In this document: one piece after another, positions 7,462-13,472 of the stretch
How positions within the stretch are numbered: position 1 is the first letter of the stretch
Layout of the letters: each line of letters begins with the position of its first letter
Source: Planctomycetota bacterium
GTDB lineage: Bacteria; Planctomycetota; PUPC01; JABMSA01
Length of the DNA stretch: 13,472 nt
NCBI GenBank assembly: GCA_013202185.1
Contig: JABMSA010000460.1
Coordinates: 1-13,472, forward strand
Reading direction: 5' to 3'
Translations under genes and position numbers: made by a program
The notes under the pieces: generated by a model
Database searches by the model: none
Told to the model about the DNA's origin: nothing
The model's input: only the letters and a program-made list of their open reading frames with translations

Positions 7462-8075
7462 TTGTTTGACTATGCTACAGCGATGAGTCGACTGATCGAA
7501 GACATCGCATCGCGCTGTGATGTTTTCGGGCACGTAGACATGCAGGCGGTGCTTGTCGGATGCATCAAAGCGCGCAACTGTCACAACACGGGCCTGTATG
7601 CTCGAACCGTGCCGCTTCGCTTCGAGAACGGCTCTCAGACGATCGAAAAGGGGGCTGCCGTCTATCGTGTTCCCACGGTCGTTCACGAGGACAACGAGAT
7701 CCTTTACATAGTATCTTTCTGCCTCCCGCGATTTCAGGACCTCTCGTTCGAAGACGAGATCACAACGATCTTTCACGAGTTGTATCACATAAGCCCGCAC
7801 TTCAACGGAGATATTCGGAGGTTCGAAGGAAGAAAGTACGTCCACGGCGCGGCGAAGAAGTACGACGAGTTGATGAAAACGCTCTCGCACAGCTACCTCC
7901 ACGAGCACCCGCAGCCGGAGCTTTTCGCGTTCCTCAGGCCCTCCTGGGAGGAACTCGCATGCGCGCACGGCGGCGTGAGGATGGCAATCTACCAGACGCC
8001 GCAGCCCGAACTGGTCGAGCCCATCACCTTGTCGGCCACCGCAAAGAAGAAGCGAAAGAGAAGAGGAAAGCGGCG

Positions 8076-8079
<4 letters not shown>
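7462..8079 (+). CDS. Putative zinc metallopeptidase (HELYH motif)
   Basis: This 205-residue protein has a clear zinc-peptidase motif, TTIFHELYHISPHFNGDIRR, with His105, Glu106 and His109 as the expected two ligands and general base. The third ligand is not obvious; a later His such as one in SHSYLHEHP is possible. The pattern HELxHIxP...G resembles the family annotated as 'putative phage metallopeptidase', though it occurs in chromosomes too. That assignment is from memory of the motif and only moderately sure. The N-terminal part has GHVDMQAVLVGC and NTGLYARTVPLRF, and the protein ends in a very basic tail (AKKKRKRRGKRR) that could bind nucleic acid. No signal peptide is seen, so it is probably cytoplasmic. 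It starts at TTG 7462, 35 bases after the nucleotidyltransferase, and its stop overlaps the dapF start as ATGA, indicating translational coupling. Substrate unknown. Confidence 0.75.
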
Positions 8080-8906
<827 letters not shown>

Positions 8907-8937
8907 TCATGCCCTGTGCGGCCGGCACGAGGCGCAG

Positions 8938-9717
8938 ATGTTCCTTACCCCCGACCCGCGATACGTCAAATCCGACGCCATAATCCTGCGCCGTACCGAC
9001 TACAGCGAAACAAGCTACGTGGTGGCACTGCTCACCCGCGAGCAAGGCGTGATGCATGGGCTTGCCAAGGGTGCGCGGCGGCCGAAGAGCATCTTCGAGG
9101 GCGAGATCGACCTCCTCACGCGCGGGCAGGCCACCATCCTCGTGCGCCCGCGCACGGGGCTGCACCTCCTCACCGAGTTCAGTTGCCGCGAGCGATACCT
9201 GGCCCTGCGCAAGTCGGCCGACAGCACCACCGCCGCGCTCTACGCCGCTGAGGTCGCCGCCGACGCCAGCCCAGAGGGCGAAGGCCAGCCGGAGATCTAC
9301 GACCTGCTCTCCGAAACACTCACCCGCCTGGCGGAGGGCGACACCGCAGCGGCTCTCGCCTTCTTCCAGGTGCACCTCCTCAAGCTGAGCGGCTACATGC
9401 CCAACCTGGGCGAATGCGCAGTCTGCGGAGCGAAGATTGAGGGCGCGCAGGTCGTCTTCAGCTTCATCCACAGCGGCCCCACGTGCGCACAATGCAGCTC
9501 AGAGGAAGATCGCTGCACGACAATCTCCCGCGCGGCGGTGTCGGTCATCGAGGGCCTGGCGCGCATGCCTGCCTCGGGTGCGGCGCGCGTGCGCATCCCC
9601 GCCGCCCTCGCGCGCGAAACAGTCACCTTTCTGGCGGGCGCCATCGCCGCAGCCTTCGAGCGCGAGCCGCGAATGCTCAGGCCGCTGATGAAAGCGATGG
9701 CCCGCAGGAAGGCGTAG
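8938..9717 (+). CDS. recO: DNA repair protein RecO
   Basis: RecO works with RecF/RecR to load RecA onto SSB-coated single-stranded DNA and anneals strands. The 259-residue protein has the typical N-terminal OB-fold start (KSDAIILRRTDYSETSYVVALLT, then GLAKGARRPKS) and the conserved middle EFSCRERYLALRKS. Its zinc site in the C-terminal domain is complete: Cys160-x2-Cys163 (GECAVCGAKI) and Cys183-x2-Cys186 (PTCAQC). FQVHLLKLSGYMPNLGECAVCG is characteristic of the family. Length is normal. It begins 31 bases after dapF with only a weak GAGG before the ATG, and is probably the last gene of the operon. No terminator hairpin with a U-tract was seen after it. Confidence 0.95.
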   Translation: MFLTPDPRYVKSDAIILRRTDYSETSYVVALLTREQGVMHGLAKGARRPKSIFEGEIDLLTRGQATILVRPRTGLHLLTEFSCRERYLALRKSADSTTAALYAAEVAADASPEGEGQPEIYDLLSETLTRLAEGDTAAALAFFQVHLLKLSGYMPNLGECAVCGAKIEGAQVVFSFIHSGPTCAQCSSEEDRCTTISRAAVSVIEGLARMPASGAARVRIPAALARETVTFLAGAIAAAFEREPRMLRPLMKAMARRKA

Positions 9718-9767
9718 GTTGTGTTTGGAGCGGCGTTGCAGAATCGAAGGATATTATCATATATGTC

Positions 9768-9796
9768 TTGATCCGTCCTCACTGTGCGCTTATAAT
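9768..9796 (+). promoter_or_regulatory. Sigma-70-type promoter for the AAA ATPase gene
   Basis: TTGATC (9768-9773), 17 bases, then TATAAT (9791-9796, perfect -10). It sits in a locally AT-rich patch, with the expected transcript start near 9803 and a leader of about 50 bases. This separates the ATPase gene from the dapF-recO operon. Confidence 0.7.
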
Positions 9797-9851
9797 ATGA
9801 TTGTGGCAGCTTGAAGAGCCGTAATGGTCCGCGCCTTGATGGAAACTGGCT

Positions 9852-11069
9852 ATGACGGACATCGACAAAGGAAAAACTCCCTTTTATCCACAGCAACCCG
9901 TGCCGGTCGAATTGTTTGTGGGGCGTGCAAGCGAGATACAGCGGATAGTGGATCGCGGCGTCAAGCAGGTTGCCCTGGGCAAGCCCGTTTCCATCTTCAT
10001 CGAAGGGGAATATGGCATCGGGAAGACGTCCATCGCCGGATACGTCCAGTCTCTTGCGGAAAGAGACCACGGGCTGCATGGAGTTTATGCTTCCCTTGGC
10101 GGCTGCGACAACCTCACGGACATGGCTGCGGCGGTCCTGGAAGGCACCATACGCTCCGGAGTGTTTGCCCCAAAACGCGCCGAGAAGATCAAGAACTGGC
10201 TGGCAAGATACATAGGCCGGCAGAAACCATTTGGCTTCAACCTCAATTTCGACGCTCTGCAAGAGGATGCGCCCTCAGTAGCCCAGCCGCAATCCATGTT
10301 GGGTTTTCTCGGCGAGATCAAGAATCAGTTGGAGGATACGGGTGTCAGCGGCATCACTCTCGTGTTGGACGAAATCAACGGCATCACCTCGGACCCGAAG
10401 TTCGCGCACTTTATCAAAGGGCTGGTGGAAGCCAACGCAATGGGCAAGGAACCGGTGCCTCTGCTGCTGATTCTCTGCGGCGTGGAGGAAAGACGCAGTG
10501 AGATGATCCAAAGGCATCAGCCTGTCGAACGAATTTTCGATATTATCACGATTGGCGTCCTGTCCGATCAGGAGATGCGGGAGTTTTTCGAATCCGCGTT
10601 CCAATCCGCCAACATGAAGATAGACCCGAAAGCAATGGAGCTGTTGACTCATTATTCTGCGGGCTTTCCAAAAATCATGCACCTGCTCGGCGACGAAGCC
10701 TACTGGGCCGACACCGACGGTAGAGTTGACGCGGACGACGCGACAGTGGCCATCGTTCGGGCCGCTGAAGAGGTAGGCAAGAAATATGTGGATCAACAAG
10801 TATTCAGGGCGTTGAGGAGCGACGACTACCACTCCATTCTCAATAAGATCGGGGCCTTGGGGTCAAGCGTAATGAGCTTCACGAAACAAGAAGTATCAAA
10901 AGACCTCAACCCGCAGGAAAAAAGCAAATTCAACAACTTCCTCCGAAGGATGAAGGGGCTGCACGTTCTGCGCAGCGGAGAAACCAGAGGACAGTACCTC
11001 TTCAACTCGCGCATGGTCCGTCTTTACATTTGGCTCAAGAGCCAAGAGGGAGAGCTTAAGAAAAACTGA
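9852..11069 (+). CDS. ORC/Cdc6-like AAA ATPase with C-terminal winged-helix-like region
   Basis: This 405-residue P-loop ATPase carries FVGR (22-25), a typical lead-in to AAA_16/ORC-type ATPases. Walker A is GEYGIGKTS (Gly52, Lys58, Thr59) and Walker B is ITLVLDEI (Asp173, Glu174). A sensor 1-like strand is LLLILCGVEERR (204-215), and GFPK (271-274) stands where sensor 2 GxP(R) is expected. The last 90 residues (SILNKIGALGSS, DLNPQEKSKFNNFLRRMKGLHVLRSGE, QYLFNSRMVRLYIWLK) look like a winged helix, so DNA binding is likely. It has its own promoter and no partner gene. Third-position GC by hand count is 33 of 50 in the first 50 codons, against 43 of 50 in dapF, suggesting an acquired or weakly expressed gene. 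Function is unknown; mobile-element or defence ATPase, or regulatory ATPase, are options. Confidence 0.85.
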   Translation: MTDIDKGKTPFYPQQPVPVELFVGRASEIQRIVDRGVKQVALGKPVSIFIEGEYGIGKTSIAGYVQSLAERDHGLHGVYASLGGCDNLTDMAAAVLEGTIRSGVFAPKRAEKIKNWLARYIGRQKPFGFNLNFDALQEDAPSVAQPQSMLGFLGEIKNQLEDTGVSGITLVLDEINGITSDPKFAHFIKGLVEANAMGKEPVPLLLILCGVEERRSEMIQRHQPVERIFDIITIGVLSDQEMREFFESAFQSANMKIDPKAMELLTHYSAGFPKIMHLLGDEAYWADTDGRVDADDATVAIVRAAEEVGKKYVDQQVFRALRSDDYHSILNKIGALGSSVMSFTKQEVSKDLNPQEKSKFNNFLRRMKGLHVLRSGETRGQYLFNSRMVRLYIWLKSQEGELKKN

Positions 11070-11151
11070 CGCTCGGCCGTTTGCCCGGAGCAAAACACAT
11101 CATCGAGCTACGCGCCATTTCCACCGACATGCCTCACTCTCCTTATCAGTC

Positions 11152-11180
11152 TTGATTCTCCCCCGTCCCGCCAATACAAT
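11152..11180 (+). promoter_or_regulatory. Sigma-70-type promoter for the tatD-radical SAM fusion gene
   Basis: TTGATT (11152-11157), 17 bases, then TACAAT (11175-11180, five of six matches). The expected transcript start is near 11187, right at the ATG of a 17-codon leader ORF and about 45 bases before the fusion gene start. Confidence 0.65.
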
Positions 11181-11187
11181 GTACTTC

Positions 11188-11241
11188 ATGGAAAACCGAA
11201 GCAGAATGCACGACGCCGGCGATGTCTTACCGTGTTCATAG
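11188..11241 (+). CDS. Possible 17-codon leader ORF overlapping the fusion gene start
   Basis: ATG at 11188 opens a frame encoding MENRSRMHDAGDVLPCS, ending at TAG 11239-11241. It overlaps the GTG start at 11232 by 10 bases in another frame. Its ATG lies at the predicted transcript start, so it would be read from a leaderless or near-leaderless mRNA. The fusion gene has no visible Shine-Dalgarno, so coupling through this ORF is conceivable. It may equally be chance. Confidence 0.25.
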   Translation: MENRSRMHDAGDVLPCS

Positions 11242-12605
11242 ATTCTCACGCTCATATCGATTTCCCCGATTTCGACGACGACCGAGCCGAACTCCTCGAG
11301 CGGGCACAGCAGGCAGGCGTCGAGTGCATCGTCAACCCCGGCAGTGACCTCGAAAGCTGTCGCAGGGCGCGGGCGCTCGCCACGCAGCACGAGCAGGTCT
11401 ATCACGCTGTCGGCTTGCACCCGCATTATGCCAAGGACGTCGACGACGGCCAGTGGGGGGAGTTCGAGCGCCTGGCGAGGGAGAGCGGCCCCGTCGCCAT
11501 CGGCGAAACCGGCCTGGACTACCATTATGATTTCAGCCCGCGCGATGCCCAGCAGCGGCTCTTTCGCCGGCAGGTCAGGCTCACCCTCGACCTCGACATG
11601 CCGATCATAATACATTGCAGGAACGCATACGACGATTGTTTGAGGATACTCGACGAAGAAGCCCCGGGCGCGCAGTGGCGCGGCGTGATGCACTGCTTCA
11701 CCGGCGGCGCCGACGATGCACGGGCTTTCCTCGAACGCGGGTTCTTCCTGTCATTCGCCGGGATGATCACGTTCAAGAAGGCGAACGACCTCCGCGAAAC
11801 GGCGGCTGCCGTGCCGGTCGACCGACTCCTGCTCGAGACCGACTCGCCCTACCTCGCGCCGCAGCCGGTGCGGGGCAAACGCAACGAGCCGGCAAACGTT
11901 GTCCACATAGCGGGCGTGCTCGCGGGCATCTACGGCCTGCAGGCGGAAGACGTCGCCCGGATCACGTCGGTCAACACGAGGATGCTGTTTGGCATAGGCA
12001 AAACCGGCGGCACGGGCTCGATCGTATACAAGATACGCGACAGCCTGTATGTGAACCTGACGAACCGCTGCTCGAACCGCTGCGTGTTTTGCCGGCGCGA
12101 AATTGATCCGATGGTCAAGGGCCACTGGCTGAAGCTCGACGCCGAGCCCGACGCCGAAGAGATCATCGAGGCCATCGGCGATCCCACACGCCATGCAGAG
12201 GTAACATTCTGCGGGTACGGCGAGCCCACCCAGCGGCTGGACGTCCTCAAACAGGTGGCCGCATACTTGAAAGAGCGCGGCGGAAGGGACAGGCTCAACA
12301 CAAACGGGCACGCCGACCTCATCAACGGCCGACCGGTGGCGCGCGAGCTTGCGGGCCTCGTCGACGAGGTGTCGGTGAGCCTCAACACCGCCGATTCCGA
12401 CCAGTATGCCGAAATCTGCCGCCCCGGCCACGGCGCACACGCGCACGAGGCGGTGATCAGCTTCATAAGGGATGCCCGGAGGCACCTGCCGAAGGTGACG
12501 GTAACGGCCCTCGACTACCCGGGCGTGAACCTGGACGCCTGCAAGCGCCTCGCCGAAGAACTTGGCGTGGAATATCGTCAGAGAAAATACAACGAAGTAG
12601 GATAG
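11232..12605 (+). CDS. TatD-family metal-dependent hydrolase fused to a radical SAM domain
   Basis: Residues 1-255 form a complete TatD-type nuclease/hydrolase with all expected metal ligands: His6 and His8 (DSHAHID), Glu92 (IGETGLDYHYD), His128 (IIHCRNA), His154 (MHCFTGG) and Asp204 (LETDSPYLAP). TatD enzymes are Mg-dependent 3'-5' DNA/RNA exonucleases. After a short linker (IGKTGGTGS), residues about 265-457 form a radical SAM domain: the iron-sulfur motif CSNRCVFC (Cys280, Cys284, Cys287), FCGYGEPTQRLDVL at the GGE position, and LNTNGH. A radical SAM family known as 'TatD family-associated' is described as adjacent or fused to TatD (recalled as TIGR04038); its substrate is unknown. At about 190 residues the domain is compact. 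The start is GTG at 11232, as TatD proteins begin MxIDSHxHID. The stop is 20 bases before the epimerase gene. Confidence 0.92.
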   Translation: MFIDSHAHIDFPDFDDDRAELLERAQQAGVECIVNPGSDLESCRRARALATQHEQVYHAVGLHPHYAKDVDDGQWGEFERLARESGPVAIGETGLDYHYDFSPRDAQQRLFRRQVRLTLDLDMPIIIHCRNAYDDCLRILDEEAPGAQWRGVMHCFTGGADDARAFLERGFFLSFAGMITFKKANDLRETAAAVPVDRLLLETDSPYLAPQPVRGKRNEPANVVHIAGVLAGIYGLQAEDVARITSVNTRMLFGIGKTGGTGSIVYKIRDSLYVNLTNRCSNRCVFCRREIDPMVKGHWLKLDAEPDAEEIIEAIGDPTRHAEVTFCGYGEPTQRLDVLKQVAAYLKERGGRDRLNTNGHADLINGRPVARELAGLVDEVSVSLNTADSDQYAEICRPGHGAHAHEAVISFIRDARRHLPKVTVTALDYPGVNLDACKRLAEELGVEYRQRKYNEVG

Positions 12606-12625
12606 AGACCTGAGAGAAAAATTGA

Positions 12626-13472
12626 ATGCCAAAATACCTGCTGACCGGTGGCGGAGGATTCATCGGCTCGAACATCGCCGAACGCCTTGTCAAGGACGGC
12701 GACGACGTGCGCATCATCGATAATTTCTCCACCGGCCGAAAAGAAAACATCGCCGATTTCCTCGATAAGATCGAGCTGATCGAAGGCGACATCTGCAACG
12801 CGGCCGACATCGAGAAGGCGGTCGACGGGGTTGATTACGTTTTGCACCTGGCCGCGAAGCCGTCGGTGCCGGCGTCCGTCGCCGACCCCCGCGGGTGCCA
12901 CGAGGCAAACATCGACGGCACCTTCAACGTGCTGATGGCCGCGCGCGAGGCCGGTGTTAAGCGCGTTGTCTACTCGGCCTCGTCGTCGGCATACGGCGAT
13001 ACGCTCGAGCTGCCCAACAAGGAGACCTTCGCCCCGCGGCCGCTGTCGCCCTATGCTGTGGCCAAGCTGGTGGGCGAATACTACTGCAAGGTGTTCACCG
13101 AGATCTTCGGCCTCGAGTGCGTGTCGCTGCGATACTTCAACGTGTTCGGCCCGAAGCAGAATCCGAAAAGCCAGTACGCCGCCGTGATCCCGAAGTTCAT
13201 CCTGATGCTGCTCAACGGCGAGCAGCCCACAATCTTCGGCGACGGCGAGCAGTTACGCGACTTCACGTTCGTCGAGAACGTTTACATCGCCAACAAGCTC
13301 GCGTGCACTGCACCAGGCGCGGCCGGCAAGCTGTTCAACTGCGCCTGCGGCAGCCCGATATCGATCAACAAGCTGGTGGAAGTGCTCAACGACGTGCTCG
13401 GCATGAGCATAGCGCCGGTGCACCTCGACGAGCGCCCCGGCGATGTCAAAGACTCCGCCGCCGACGTCACAC
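12626..13472 (+). CDS. NAD-dependent UDP-sugar 4-epimerase, extended SDR family (3' partial)
   Basis: The open frame of 282 residues runs off the right edge; about 30-40 residues are probably missing. It is an extended short-chain dehydrogenase: NAD-binding LLTGGGGFIGSNIAE (Gly8-Gly14 region), Asp32 for the ribose, HLAAKPSVPASV, the SASSSAYGD serine segment (118-124), and catalytic Tyr143 and Lys147 in SPYAVAKLVGEYY. RYFNVFGPKQNP followed by QYAAVIPKFI is typical of the WbpP/GalE group that epimerises UDP-GlcNAc or UDP-glucose at C4 for surface polysaccharide synthesis. Which substrate is used cannot be settled here. The start is ATG 12626 with a weak GAGAG upstream. It follows the TatD-radical SAM gene by 20 bases and probably shares its transcript, but with no obvious functional link. 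Confidence 0.9.
   Translation, partial: MPKYLLTGGGGFIGSNIAERLVKDGDDVRIIDNFSTGRKENIADFLDKIELIEGDICNAADIEKAVDGVDYVLHLAAKPSVPASVADPRGCHEANIDGTFNVLMAAREAGVKRVVYSASSSAYGDTLELPNKETFAPRPLSPYAVAKLVGEYYCKVFTEIFGLECVSLRYFNVFGPKQNPKSQYAAVIPKFILMLLNGEQPTIFGDGEQLRDFTFVENVYIANKLACTAPGAAGKLFNCACGSPISINKLVEVLNDVLGMSIAPVHLDERPGDVKDSAADVT

Noticed and set aside
7560..8075. Upstream extension of the dapF frame by 172 codons
   Set aside because: It overlaps the metallopeptidase in another frame, and dapF proteins begin at MKFTKMHGCGND, where the ATGA junction lies.
9721..9760. TATTAT at 9752-9757 as a second -10 box for the AAA ATPase gene
   Set aside because: The nearest TTG-type -35 candidates give spacers of 10 or 21 bases, unlike the well-spaced promoter at 9768-9796.
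11070..11100. Terminator hairpin after the AAA ATPase gene (CTCGG ... CCGGAG)
   Set aside because: The stem needs a bulge, is only about five base pairs, and no U-tract follows.

Overview
The window is GC-rich bacterial chromosomal DNA with gene-dense stretches and a looser middle section. Several traits suggest an environmental heterotroph of the Planctomycetes/Verrucomicrobia/Lentisphaerae type or a neighbouring candidate phylum such as Hydrogenedentota. These are a very large glycosidase-like protein ending in a beta-propeller, a URO-D-like protein that is not HemE, a PEP-CTERM surface protein, a GH30 glycosidase remnant, and a TatD-radical SAM fusion. The phylum call is an inference from gene content, because no rRNA or marker-protein comparison was possible.

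Region 1 (1-4900) holds secretion and carbohydrate-related genes. It begins with a multidomain protein cut by the window edge (glycosidase-like barrel end, Rossmann-like domain, beta-sandwich, alpha/beta domain, probable eight-bladed propeller). A URO-D family protein follows. A PEP-CTERM protein on the minus strand converges on it.

Region 2 (4900-6390) is the loosest part. It has an intergenic stretch with a bulged hairpin, a small unrecognised ORF, and a GH30-like lipoprotein gene that still has an excellent promoter and ribosome binding site. That gene has lost the middle of its catalytic domain, including both expected catalytic glutamates, and is also frameshifted. It is read as a pseudogene, with assembly error as the alternative.

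Region 3 (6312-9717) is a tight housekeeping operon behind a clear sigma-70-type promoter: sugar-1-phosphate nucleotidyltransferase, HELYH putative metallopeptidase, dapF (diaminopimelate epimerase, cell wall and lysine) and recO (recombination repair). The metallopeptidase and dapF overlap by ATGA.

Region 4 (9718-11069) is a single ORC/Cdc6-like AAA ATPase with its own near-perfect promoter and a lower third-position GC than dapF, consistent with an accessory or acquired gene.

Region 5 (11152-13472) starts with another sigma-70-type promoter, then a 17-codon leader ORF overlapping the start of a natural TatD nuclease-radical SAM fusion. A UDP-GlcNAc/UDP-glucose 4-epimerase follows 20 bases later and runs off the window.

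Four promoters of the same design (TTGA.. then 17-18 bases then TANNAT) partition the plus strand. No rRNA, tRNA, CRISPR array, insertion sequence or convincing rho-independent terminator was seen. The best candidates for new biology are the TatD-radical SAM fusion with its overlapping leader ORF, the HELYH protein in the dapF/recO operon, and the stand-alone AAA ATPase. None amounts to a demonstrated new system.
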